Both the position numbers and the translations under genes were made by a program. The notes below the pieces were generated by a model, which saw only the letters and a program-made list of their open reading frames with translations, was not told where the DNA came from and ran no database searches. Of a DNA stretch of 6,311 bases, positions 1 to 6,311 are shown piece by piece. Every line of letters starts with the position of its first letter. The first letter of the stretch is position 1. Source of the stretch: an uncultured Flavobacteriaceae bacterium (GTDB lineage: Bacteria > Bacteroidota > Bacteroidia > Flavobacteriales > Flavobacteriaceae); assembly GCA_938074515.1 (NCBI GenBank), contig CALJFV010000041.1, positions 1 to 6,311 on the forward strand. Reading direction: 5' to 3'.

Positions 1-1689
1 AGCTCCTGAGTTTGGCTGGAGTGAAGTCGCCGCAAATCCCGTAATTTCTGTCAGTTGTTCTTCGAGCTTTGACAACATTTCTTGATAACCTTGTGCTTGA
101 TTTAAGGGCACGAGTGGGTGTAGCCCGGCCCAATTTGGGTCACTCAATGGGAGCATTTCTGATGCTGCGTTGAGTTTCATTGTACAAGACCCCAAAGAAA
201 TCATCGAATGATTAAGTGCTAAATCCTTACGTTCAAGACGTTTGATATAGCGCATGAGTTCAGTTTCACTGTGGTAACGATTAAATACTTCTTGTTGTAA
301 ATAGTCGAACGAACGTCTCTGGCTGTTGGCAATTCCGAATTCATCTAAACTCACGGCAGTGTCCTCTGATTTTGCTTCTGAAGAAAATAAACTAAGGAGT
401 TGTGCAACGTCTTGCGCATTGATTGTTTCGTTTATTGAAATACTCACATGCTCGTGATCTGGATAGTATAGATTGATCTGCTTTGAAAGCGCAAGTGGCT
501 CAATCTGATTCCGATTAGCCCGAACGGTAATGGTGTCAAAAAAACTATTGTGAACCAGTTGATAGCCATTGCGTTTTAATCCATCGGCAAGAATTAACGC
601 ATGTTCATGAACTTTGTTGGCGATATATCTAAGGCCTTCCGGTCCGTGATATACGGCATACATTCCGGCCATAACAGCTAAGAGTACTTGTGCAGTACAG
701 ATATTTGAAGTCGCTTTATCTCTTTTAATGTGCTGCTCTCTTGTCTGTAGGGCCATCCGAAGCGCAGGCTGTTCATCCATATCTCTTGTTAGACCGATGA
801 TTCTTCCTGGGATGTTGCGTTTATACGCCTCGCGTGTGGCAAAATATCCCGCATGAGGACCGCCATAACCCAAGGGAATTCCAAATCTTTGAGAAGTTCC
901 AACGACCACATCAGCACCACATGCTCCAGGAGACTTGAGCAAAACTAATGCGAGTAAATCTGCGGCAACAGCAACCTTTATTTGGTTTTCATGTGCCTTT
1001 TGTATAAAGGGTTCCAAATCTAAAATTTGTCCCTGTTTCCCTGGATACTGGAGTAGTGCCCCATAAAATTCCTTGCCAAAAGTGAAGGATTCTGCTTTGC
1101 CAACAACAAGCTGTATTCCTAAGGGGGTGGCTCTTGTCTCGAGTAAAGACAGGGTTTGTGGCAATACTTGGTCGCTGACAAAAAATTGAACAACCTCATT
1201 TTTCTTTTGATCTCGCTCTCGTACGGCAAAGAGTAAGGTCATGGCTTCTGCCGCCGAGGTAGACTCATCAAGGAGCGAGGCATTGGCGAGCTCCATTCCG
1301 CTGAGTTCTGTGATCAGGGTCTGGTAATTTAATAGCGCTTCGAGCCTTCCTTGAGCGATTTCTGCTTGATATGGCGTGTAAGCAGTATACCATCCCGGAT
1401 TTTCGAGAATATTTCGTTTGATTACTGATGGGGTATGCGTGTTGTGATACCCAAGGCCGATATAGGTTTGATAGATTTTGTTCTTTGCACCTAATACATG
1501 AATATGATTTAAAAATTCATACTCGCTCATTGCAGGAGCCAAATTGAGGGCTTTTTTTAGTTTGATATCCTTAGGGATCGTTTGATCGATAAGTTGATCA
1601 ATAGATTCAGCCCCAATGGCCTTTAACATTTCCTGAATTTCCTCTTCACGTGGGCCGATATGGCGTAATGCAAACGAATCTGTATTCAT
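1..1689 (-). CDS. gcvP: Glycine dehydrogenase (decarboxylating), P-protein of the glycine cleavage system, N-terminal 563 residues (3' end outside window)
   Basis: This is the PLP-dependent P-protein, which decarboxylates glycine and passes the aminomethyl group to the lipoyl arm of the H-protein (GcvH) in the cytoplasm. The frame is open from the ATG at 1687-1689 to the left window edge with no stop. Family landmarks appear in order: RHIGP at residues 9-13; the block around YIGLGYH, then NPGWYTAYTPYQAEIAQGR; an ANASLLDE block; GYGGPHAGYFA at about residues 274-284; SLGSCTMKLN at 498-507, which opens the second homologous half; and LQPNSGA at the edge. Single-chain P-proteins are about 950 residues, so roughly 390 are missing, including the PLP-binding lysine. 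Both halves are in one frame, so this is the fused type, not the split GcvPA/GcvPB type. The ATG is preceded only by a weak AAGG six bases away. The gene is divergent from the membrane-protein gene. The start is supported by the match to the usual N-terminus. Confidence 0.97.
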   Translation of the reverse strand, partial: MNTDSFALRHIGPREEEIQEMLKAIGAESIDQLIDQTIPKDIKLKKALNLAPAMSEYEFLNHIHVLGAKNKIYQTYIGLGYHNTHTPSVIKRNILENPGWYTAYTPYQAEIAQGRLEALLNYQTLITELSGMELANASLLDESTSAAEAMTLLFAVRERDQKKNEVVQFFVSDQVLPQTLSLLETRATPLGIQLVVGKAESFTFGKEFYGALLQYPGKQGQILDLEPFIQKAHENQIKVAVAADLLALVLLKSPGACGADVVVGTSQRFGIPLGYGGPHAGYFATREAYKRNIPGRIIGLTRDMDEQPALRMALQTREQHIKRDKATSNICTAQVLLAVMAGMYAVYHGPEGLRYIANKVHEHALILADGLKRNGYQLVHNSFFDTITVRANRNQIEPLALSKQINLYYPDHEHVSISINETINAQDVAQLLSLFSSEAKSEDTAVSLDEFGIANSQRRSFDYLQQEVFNRYHSETELMRYIKRLERKDLALNHSMISLGSCTMKLNAASEMLPLSDPNWAGLHPLVPLNQAQGYQEMLSKLEEQLTEITGFAATSLQPNSGA

Positions 1690-1702
1690 AAGATGCCTTA
1701 AT

Positions 1703-1714
1703 TTTTGGCCAAAA
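1703..1714. repeat. 12-bp perfect palindrome TTTTGGCCAAAA at the predicted gcvP transcription start
   Basis: The sequence TTTTGGCCAAAA is its own reverse complement. It overlaps five bases of the putative gcvP -7 box and the expected transcription start. Its centre is 26 bp from the centre of the neighbouring inverted repeat. It could be a binding site for a dimeric repressor, or a chance palindrome in AT-rich sequence. No regulator can be named. Confidence 0.45.
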
Positions 1715-1717
1715 TTA
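1710..1717 (-). promoter_or_regulatory. Putative Bacteroidota-type -7 promoter element for gcvP
   Basis: Read on the minus strand this is TAATTTTG, an exact match to the TAnnTTTG consensus recognised by the Bacteroidota primary sigma factor. It lies 20 bases before the gcvP ATG, predicting a transcript with a leader of roughly 15 bases. A TTG that could act as the -33 element lies at 1742-1744 (minus strand), 24 bases upstream, slightly longer than the usual spacing. An eight-base degenerate match can occur by chance in AT-rich DNA, but position and orientation fit. No leader is long enough for a glycine riboswitch. Confidence 0.5.
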
Positions 1718-1722
1718 CGATA

Positions 1723-1746
1723 AATTGTCCGTAAAAGAGGACAATT
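1723..1746. repeat. 8-bp perfect inverted repeat with 8-base spacer (possible operator) upstream of gcvP
   Basis: The arms AATTGTCC (1723-1730) and GGACAATT (1739-1746) are exact reverse complements separated by GTAAAAGA. The element lies just upstream of the predicted gcvP -7 box, and its right arm contains the candidate -33 TTG, so a bound dimer would be expected to block polymerase. It is not followed by a T-run in either direction, which argues against a terminator. It lies about 80 bp upstream of the predicted start of the divergent membrane-protein gene, so it could also influence that gene. The symmetry is read directly; the regulatory role is inferred. Confidence 0.5.
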
Positions 1747-1802
1747 AAATGGCACTTTCCCGACTATTTTTCAACCACTTATCGTACTTACTAACATTTA
1801 CC

Positions 1803-1810
1803 TATATTTG
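1803..1810 (+). promoter_or_regulatory. Putative Bacteroidota-type -7 promoter element for the membrane-protein gene
   Basis: TATATTTG is an exact match to TAnnTTTG and ends only three bases before the ATG at 1814. Transcription would then begin at or almost at the start codon, giving a leaderless mRNA. No good -33 TTG is present; TTA at 1779-1781 is the nearest approximation, 21 bases upstream. A weaker alternative, TATTTTTC at 1765-1772, would give a leader of about 35 bases. Which is used cannot be settled from sequence. Confidence 0.35.
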
Positions 1811-1813
1811 GTC

Positions 1814-2680
1814 ATGAGCCTGTTCAAACGCTGCTTAAGACAATACGTAGAACTCAATTTACACGTTTCTTTTGCCTTGTTGAGTTTGGTTCTTTTGACT
1901 TACAGATACGCCGGTATTCCCTGTAATTGGAATTATTTAGCTTTTGCGGTATTGGGAACCCTTGTCGCCTATACCTATATAAAAAATGTGCCAGCACGAG
2001 CTTCATTCAAATCAGGAGTGCTTCTGGTGCTGCAGCGAAGTCCATGGTGGGTTCATGCCCTAGCGATAATAAGTGTTCTTTTGGTGACTGCCTTCAATGT
2101 CGCTCAACAGTTAGGCCTTGTTCTCGTCATGACGCTCAGCCTGGGATATATTTTACCGGCGCCAATTAAATTGGCTCCATTTCGGGATTATGGCGCGATA
2201 AAAATCGTTATTGTGGCTTTAGTCTGGAGTGGCATCTCTGTCGTGCTGCCCCTGTTGATTTCGAATCATGTTTCTGAGGAAATTGTACTGCTATTTTTAG
2301 CTCAAACCTTATGGGTTATTGTATTAACGATCCCTTTTGAAATTAGAGATGCAGGCAAGGATGTACTGCGGCATCCGACTTGGCCCCAAAAACTCGGGCT
2401 GTTGCGCGCAAAAATTTTAGGAACAGTGCTTTTGATTATTTGTGCTCTGATTCATCTCTATTTATTAAGGATGGGTCTTGATATTGAACCAGAAGTTGAT
2501 ATGGAATCAGAACTCCCAATAACTTTTTGGGATATTCCCTTTGTGATCACCCTGTCCCTAACTTGTTTTGGACTCATTATGGCTCGGTCAAAACAGTCCT
2601 TTTGGTATAGTGCATTTTGGATTGAGGCCATACCGATTGTTTGGTTAGTGATGACCTATTTTTTTGGGATTAATCTTTAG
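1814..2680 (+). CDS. Polytopic membrane protein related to the UbiA prenyltransferase superfamily, first Asp-rich motif degenerate; function unknown
   Basis: The predicted product has 288 residues and about nine hydrophobic helices (roughly residues 16-35, 38-57, 79-98, 100-116, 127-150, 156-175, 200-220, 239-257, 265-286), the number expected for UbiA-type prenyltransferases. Residues 173-183 (IPFEIRDAGKD) contain D179-x3-D183, like the second Asp-rich motif. They are followed by TWPQKLGLLRAKILG at 189-203, which resembles the conserved segment after that motif. The first motif (N/DxxxD-type, expected after helix 2) is missing: that loop reads YTYIKNVPARAS at 53-64, with no acidic residue. 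Prenyl diphosphate and magnesium binding normally needs both motifs, so the activity may be lost or altered. I recall similar uncharacterised proteins in Flavobacteriia but cannot verify this here. The ATG at 1814 is preferred over an in-frame TTG at 1808, which lies inside the promoter-like box. No Shine-Dalgarno sequence is visible. Confidence 0.8.
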   Translation: MSLFKRCLRQYVELNLHVSFALLSLVLLTYRYAGIPCNWNYLAFAVLGTLVAYTYIKNVPARASFKSGVLLVLQRSPWWVHALAIISVLLVTAFNVAQQLGLVLVMTLSLGYILPAPIKLAPFRDYGAIKIVIVALVWSGISVVLPLLISNHVSEEIVLLFLAQTLWVIVLTIPFEIRDAGKDVLRHPTWPQKLGLLRAKILGTVLLIICALIHLYLLRMGLDIEPEVDMESELPITFWDIPFVITLSLTCFGLIMARSKQSFWYSAFWIEAIPIVWLVMTYFFGINL

Positions 2681-4694
2681 TAAGTAATCCGGCGCGTTTG
2701 AGCAGCGCGTCGTTTTTTGGGGCACGCCCTCTAAATTTTTTATACAGAACCATGGGATCTATTGTGCCGCCTTTGCTGAGAATGTTTTGGGCAAAACTCT
2801 CGGCGGTTTGTGGGTCAAAAATTCCCCGCTCTTCAAACAGGGAGAATGCATCCGCGTCAAGAACTTCAGCCCATTTATAACTGTAATAGCCCGCGGCATA
2901 ACCCCCCTGAAAAATATGGGAAAAAGCAGTGCTCATGACATAGGGGTGTTTGTGTTTGAGTAATTGCATATCCCCCAAGATATCGCGCTCAAAGGCCACT
3001 ACATCTTGATTGTTAAATTGTCCGTCATGGTAAGCCATGTCTAAAGTCGCAAAGCCGATTTGACGCAAGGTTTGCATTCCTTCCTGAAAAGCTTTTAAGG
3101 CGTTGATCTGATCAAGATAGGCAAGGGGAAGTGGCTCTTGTGTTTTATAGTGCTTGGCAAAGAGGTTCAAGCTTTCCTTTTGAAAACACCAGTTCTCCAT
3201 GATTTGACTGGGTAGCTCCACAAAATCCCAAGACACACTGGTTCCCGAGAGGCTCGGGTAATGGGTGTCGGCAAGCATCCCGTGTAGGGCATGACCAAAC
3301 TCATGGAAAAGCGTGGTGACTTCCTGAAAAGTAAGCAATGCGATGCCTTGGGCGTCCGGGTGTGTAAAATTGCACACAATCGAAATGTGTGGCCTGTGAT
3401 TTTCTTGACTCGTTTTGTATTGCGTTTTATAGCTGGTCATCCACGCACCATCTCTTTTTGAGGGTCTGGGATGAAAGTCGCAATACAAGATGGCTTTAAA
3501 GGCTCCATGCTCATCAAAGACTCTGTAGGCTGTGACTTCATTGTGGTAAACGGGAATCTCTAGGTCTTGTTCAAATCGCAATCCGTAGAGTCTTTTGGCG
3601 ATACCAAAAACTCCAGTCAGGACTTGATTTAAAGGAAAAAATTCCTTCAACTTCTCTTCATCCCAATCGAATAATTTCTTTTTTAAGCCCTCACTAAAAA
3701 AGGATAAATCCCAAGGTTGAATTTGTTCTATATTTTCCTGCTCAAGGGCAAAATTCTTTAATTCCTCCAATTCTCTCTTGGCTGCTGGCATGGCTTTTTC
3801 TGCAAGATCACCAAGGAAAGTATTGACGTTTTGAGCTGATTTAGCCATGCGTTCTTCCAACACGAATGCAGCGTGGTTTGGGTAGCCCAATATCTGTGCA
3901 CGTCGCTGGCGCAGGGTGACAATTTCGCGGATCAGGGCTTTATTGTCTTGCTCATTATTTTGAGCGGCTCGGGCCCCATAGGCAAGCCACAATTTTTGAC
4001 GTAATTCGCGGTTTTTGGCAAATTTCATCACGGGCAGATAGCTTGGAAATTCCAGACCCACTAAATAACCCACAAGGTTTTTTTCTTTGGCCTTTTTTTG
4101 TACCTGTTCTAAAAAGGAGTTCGGTAAACCCTCTAGGCTCGACTTATCCTCGACATTTAAACTAAAGGCATTTGTTTCACTCAGTACATTATTGCCGAAG
4201 GTTAAAGTTGCTTTGGACAGTGCACTGTCTATAGCCCTCACCTCTTCTTGCTGATCAGGGGTCAAAAGCGCACCATTGCGGCAAAATGATTGGTAGGTTC
4301 GCTCCAGGAGTTGTGCCTCTTCCGGGGTGATTTGAAGAATTTCTCTTTGGATATAAATTGATTTAATGCGCTCAAAAAGACGTGCATTCATCAAAATATC
4401 ATTTTTAAAACTACTCAGTAATGGGGAGATATGCTGGGCTTCATTTTGTAGGGTCTCATCGGTATGGGCACTGAGTAAATTAAAAAAACATTGGCTTACC
4501 CGTTCTAAATAAAGGCCAGATAATTCAAGAGGGCGCAATGTGTTTTCAAATGTTGCCGATTCTTGATTTTGCGTTATTTGGTCAATTTCGCTTTTGGCTT
4601 GTTTGATTAATGCATTAACCGCAGGTAAAAAATGTTGCGCCTTGATACGATCAAAAGGGACCACATCAAAGGATTCCAGCAAAGGATTTGTCAT
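2670..4694 (-). CDS. M3-family zinc metallopeptidase (peptidyl-dipeptidase Dcp / oligopeptidase A type)
   Basis: The 674-residue length is typical of the family (E. coli Dcp and OpdA are about 680). The catalytic signature HEFGHALHG begins at H464. Zinc ligands are expected to be H464, H468 and E493 (in the SWDFVELPSQ segment, 25 residues after the second His), with E465 as catalytic base. A Tyr-rich block GGYAAGYYSY at about 597-606 matches the substrate-binding and transition-state tyrosines of M3 enzymes. GAWM after the CDFHPRPSKRD segment and the C-terminal FRGRAPKNDALLKRAGL lean toward Dcp over OpdA, but I do not assign a symbol. The N-terminus (MTNPLLESFD) has no signal peptide or lipobox, so the enzyme is probably cytoplasmic and degrades short peptides. 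The start ATG shares one base with the purE stop (TAATG), which suggests translational coupling and last place in the purK-purE operon. The 3' end overlaps the convergent membrane-protein gene by 11 bp. Confidence 0.95.
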   Translation of the reverse strand: MTNPLLESFDVVPFDRIKAQHFLPAVNALIKQAKSEIDQITQNQESATFENTLRPLELSGLYLERVSQCFFNLLSAHTDETLQNEAQHISPLLSSFKNDILMNARLFERIKSIYIQREILQITPEEAQLLERTYQSFCRNGALLTPDQQEEVRAIDSALSKATLTFGNNVLSETNAFSLNVEDKSSLEGLPNSFLEQVQKKAKEKNLVGYLVGLEFPSYLPVMKFAKNRELRQKLWLAYGARAAQNNEQDNKALIREIVTLRQRRAQILGYPNHAAFVLEERMAKSAQNVNTFLGDLAEKAMPAAKRELEELKNFALEQENIEQIQPWDLSFFSEGLKKKLFDWDEEKLKEFFPLNQVLTGVFGIAKRLYGLRFEQDLEIPVYHNEVTAYRVFDEHGAFKAILYCDFHPRPSKRDGAWMTSYKTQYKTSQENHRPHISIVCNFTHPDAQGIALLTFQEVTTLFHEFGHALHGMLADTHYPSLSGTSVSWDFVELPSQIMENWCFQKESLNLFAKHYKTQEPLPLAYLDQINALKAFQEGMQTLRQIGFATLDMAYHDGQFNNQDVVAFERDILGDMQLLKHKHPYVMSTAFSHIFQGGYAAGYYSYKWAEVLDADAFSLFEERGIFDPQTAESFAQNILSKGGTIDPMVLYKKFRGRAPKNDALLKRAGLLTKD
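2690..2718 (+). terminator. Intrinsic terminator for the membrane-protein transcript, embedded in the peptidase coding sequence
   Basis: CGGCGCG (2690-2696) pairs with CGCGTCG (2706-2712) as a seven-base-pair, GC-rich stem with one G·U pair and a nine-base loop (TTTGAGCAG). It is followed at once by six T's (2713-2718). It begins ten bases after the plus-strand stop codon at 2678-2680, the usual place for a rho-independent terminator. On the other strand the same bases encode the C-terminal part of the peptidase (around NDALLKRAG), so they serve two constraints. There is no matching T-run for the minus-strand transcript, so it is unlikely to be bidirectional. Confidence 0.65.
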
Positions 4695-5179
4695 TACTTT
4701 TTCAGAGATTTAGCGCCTTCTTCAACTTTAATCTTAAGGCCTTGTTTGTAGGCGAGTAATTTATCTAAGACACATTTATCATGACTGCCTATTATTTGTG
4801 CGGCCAATATACCTGCATTTTGAGCGCCATCCATAGCAACTGTGGCGACAGGAACGCCGTTTGGCATTTGAAGGATTGAAAGTATGCTATCCCACCCATC
4901 GACCGAATTACTCGATTTAACCGGAACCCCAATTACAGGTAGGGGCGAGAGTGAAGCCACCATCCCCGGCAGGTGGGCTGCACCTCCAGCACCGGCAATA
5001 ATTACTGAGATTCCTCGCGTGTGGGCATTTTGTGCAAAATCAAATAGTTTTTCAGGGGTGCGGTGGGCAGAAACGATATCGACCTCGGTTTCTATATCAA
5101 ATCCTTTTAGAATATCAACTGCAGCTTGCATGACCCTTAGATCACTGGTGCTGCCCATTACAATAGCTACTTTACTCAT
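4694..5179 (-). CDS. purE: N5-carboxyaminoimidazole ribonucleotide mutase (PurE, class I)
   Basis: PurE converts N5-CAIR to 4-carboxy-AIR (CAIR) in de novo purine synthesis. The 161-residue length is normal for class I PurE, which forms a homo-octamer. Visible motifs are GSTSD at residues 9-13 (phosphate and ribose binding), SAHRTP at 37-42 with H39 matching the catalytic histidine (H45 in E. coli), GAGGAAHLPGM at 63-73, and the GVPV...DGWDSILSILQMP...VATV segment that lines the active site. A purK partner directly upstream supports the bacterial N5-CAIR mutase activity over the AIR carboxylase type (class II). The ATG overlaps the purK stop (ATGA, four bases). The stop overlaps the peptidase start by one base. 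No ribosome binding site stands out, so coupling to purK translation is likely. Confidence 0.97.
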   Translation of the reverse strand: MSKVAIVMGSTSDLRVMQAAVDILKGFDIETEVDIVSAHRTPEKLFDFAQNAHTRGISVIIAGAGGAAHLPGMVASLSPLPVIGVPVKSSNSVDGWDSILSILQMPNGVPVATVAMDGAQNAGILAAQIIGSHDKCVLDKLLAYKQGLKIKVEEGAKSLKK

Positions 5180-6311
5180 GATTTGCTAATAACGTTAATG
5201 CTATTTTTAACTTGTTCTGCGATTAAACGCGCTTGGTTCATGTCCTCATGAATTATGGTCACATGCCCCATTTTTCGAAATGGTCTGGTTTCTTTTTTAC
5301 CATAGATATGTGGTGTTACCCCTGGTATGGCCAAAATATTCTCAATATTCTCATAATGCACCGGCCCGGTATGGTGCTCCGCACCGACTAAGTTAACCAT
5401 TATTCCTGCAACTTTACTTTTTGTATCCCCGAGGGGCAAATCTAAAATTGCTCTCAAATGTTGCTCAAATTGGTTGGTGTAAGCAGCTTCGATACTGTAA
5501 TGTCCGCTGTTGTGGGGTCTTGGTGCCACCTCATTGACTAAAATTTCTCCTGCTTCTGTGGCAAACAATTCGACCGCAAGCAGGCCTTCGTGCTTGAGCG
5601 CGCGCGATACCATTAGTGCTACGTCTTGGGCTTTTTTGGCCAAAGATGCATCAATGCGTGCGGGACAAAGAACATATTCTACTTGATTGGCCTCAGGATG
5701 AAACTCCATTTCTACCACGGGATAGGTCGTGAACGCTCCGCTGGGACTTCGTGCGACAATCACGGCAAGTTCATGGGTAAAGGGAACCAAATGCTCCACG
5801 ACGCATGGCGCTTGAGGAAGATGGTGAAAATCCTCGGGGGATCTTAAGATTTGAACCCCATTGCCATCATATCCGCCACGACAAACTTTCCAAACTTGTG
5901 GCAATGTTAATTCGCCATTGTCGTAAGCTGCGATTAATGCATCTCTATTGTCGTATCGTGCAAATGGCGCCGTAGGAATTTGATGCTTGGCATAGAATGA
6001 TTTTTGAACCCCTTTGTCTTGTATAAACTTCAATGTCTCGGCTCTTGGGTAAGTCTTAACTCCAAGATTTTCTAAATCTGCCAAGGCCTCAAGATTAACG
6101 CCTTCAATTTCGATGGTCAAGACATCTAGATTCTTTCCAAAATTGAAAACGGTGTCGTAGTCCATCAGAGATCCTTGAACAAACACATTGCAGCCTGTGC
6201 GGCACGGAGCATGGTCACTTGGGTCCAAAACATGGGTTTTAATGTCCCATTTTTGGGTTTCGGTCAAAAGCATTTTACCGAGTTGCCCACCACCTAGGAT
6301 TCCTAATGAAA
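5176..6311 (-). CDS. purK: N5-carboxyaminoimidazole ribonucleotide synthase (PurK), 5' end outside window
   Basis: PurK is an ATP-grasp enzyme that makes N5-CAIR from AIR, bicarbonate and ATP, supplying PurE. About 377 residues are visible. The frame stays open to the right edge, and the upstream codons encode the N-terminal nucleotide-fold glycine loop GILGGGQLGKM (6271-6303). The ATG at 6271-6273 is therefore an internal methionine and the true start lies outside, probably only a handful of codons away. Downstream motifs are DPSDHAPC, the ADP-binding KVCRGGYDGNG segment (about 5855-5890), VEHLVPFTHELAVIVAR, and the metal- and carboxylate-site segment VNEVAPRPHNSGH (5500-5538). The C-terminal ATP-grasp and cap region continues to the TGA. 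All expected regions are present with no frameshift. The stop overlaps purE by four bases. The promoter of this operon is not in the window. Confidence 0.97.
   Translation of the reverse strand, partial: SLGILGGGQLGKMLLTETQKWDIKTHVLDPSDHAPCRTGCNVFVQGSLMDYDTVFNFGKNLDVLTIEIEGVNLEALADLENLGVKTYPRAETLKFIQDKGVQKSFYAKHQIPTAPFARYDNRDALIAAYDNGELTLPQVWKVCRGGYDGNGVQILRSPEDFHHLPQAPCVVEHLVPFTHELAVIVARSPSGAFTTYPVVEMEFHPEANQVEYVLCPARIDASLAKKAQDVALMVSRALKHEGLLAVELFATEAGEILVNEVAPRPHNSGHYSIEAAYTNQFEQHLRAILDLPLGDTKSKVAGIMVNLVGAEHHTGPVHYENIENILAIPGVTPHIYGKKETRPFRKMGHVTIIHEDMNQARLIAEQVKNSINVISKS

Noticed and set aside
1690..1813. Glycine riboswitch in front of gcvP
   Set aside because: The gap is only 124 bases and the predicted leader about 15. 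No glycine aptamer-like tandem helices are visible, only one inverted repeat and one palindrome.
1927..2169. Open frame of 80 codons on the plus strand inside the membrane-protein gene
   Set aside because: It is a shadow in another frame of a gene with clear transmembrane structure. The product shows no recognisable motif.
2659..2665. Run of seven T's near the end of the membrane-protein gene as a terminator
   Set aside because: It lies inside the coding sequence (the codons for YFF) and has no GC-rich stem before it. The hairpin at 2690-2712 with its own T-run is far better.
2698..2880. Open frame of 60 codons on the plus strand opposite the peptidase 3' end
   Set aside because: It is antisense to well-conserved peptidase sequence, with no promoter or ribosome site and no family resemblance.
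3167..3379. Open frame of 70 codons on the minus strand overlapping the HEFGH region
   Set aside because: It is an alternative frame of the peptidase's most conserved part. The coding signal belongs to the peptidase.
4884..5189. Open frame of 101 codons on the plus strand opposite purE
   Set aside because: It is the complement of purE in a shadow frame. Its length reflects purE codon composition and it has no independent support.
5626..5847. Open frame of 73 codons on the plus strand opposite purK
   Set aside because: It is antisense to the ATP-grasp core of purK, with no motif or regulatory signal.
1..6311. Mobile element, CRISPR, defence or secretion system
   Set aside because: Every stretch over 300 bases is accounted for by core metabolic or membrane-protein genes. 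I see no transposase, direct-repeat array, integrase or toxin-antitoxin pair.

Overview
This window looks like a stretch of conserved core chromosome from a member of the Bacteroidota, most likely Flavobacteriia or a close relative. The evidence is indirect. The PurK and GcvP proteins have the flavour of that group. Clear Shine-Dalgarno sequences are lacking. Two exact matches to the Bacteroidota -7 promoter consensus (TAnnTTTG) lie in the only intergenic gap. Composition is moderately AT-rich and even, and I see no sign of recent transfer: no insertion sequence, tRNA, rRNA, CRISPR array or phage gene.

Layout: (1) Positions 1-1689, minus strand, hold the N-terminal 563 codons of glycine dehydrogenase (gcvP, the P-protein of the glycine cleavage system), cut off by the left edge. 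(2) Positions 1690-1813 are a 124-base divergent intergenic region with a promoter-like box for each flanking gene. It also holds an 8-bp inverted repeat (AATTGTCC-N8-GGACAATT) and a 12-bp perfect palindrome, both next to the gcvP promoter box. (3) Positions 1814-2680, plus strand, encode a roughly nine-helix membrane protein that resembles the UbiA prenyltransferase superfamily. It keeps the second Asp-rich motif but appears to have lost the first. (4) Positions 2670-6311, minus strand, form a tightly packed operon read right to left: purK (5' end outside the window), purE, and an M3-family zinc metallopeptidase. Stop and start codons overlap at both junctions (ATGA, then TAATG).

The membrane-protein gene and the peptidase gene converge and overlap tail to tail by 11 bp. 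A good intrinsic-terminator structure for the plus-strand transcript lies inside the 3' coding end of the peptidase gene.

Functionally, PurK and PurE catalyse successive steps of de novo purine synthesis: AIR to N5-CAIR, then N5-CAIR to CAIR. GcvP decarboxylates glycine and so feeds one-carbon units that purine synthesis also consumes. The peptidase is probably a cytoplasmic peptide-recycling enzyme co-transcribed with purKE. The membrane protein's role is unknown. Nothing here amounts to an obviously new system. The points most worth a second look are the degenerate UbiA-like protein, the symmetric sites at the gcvP promoter, and the terminator embedded in an opposing gene.
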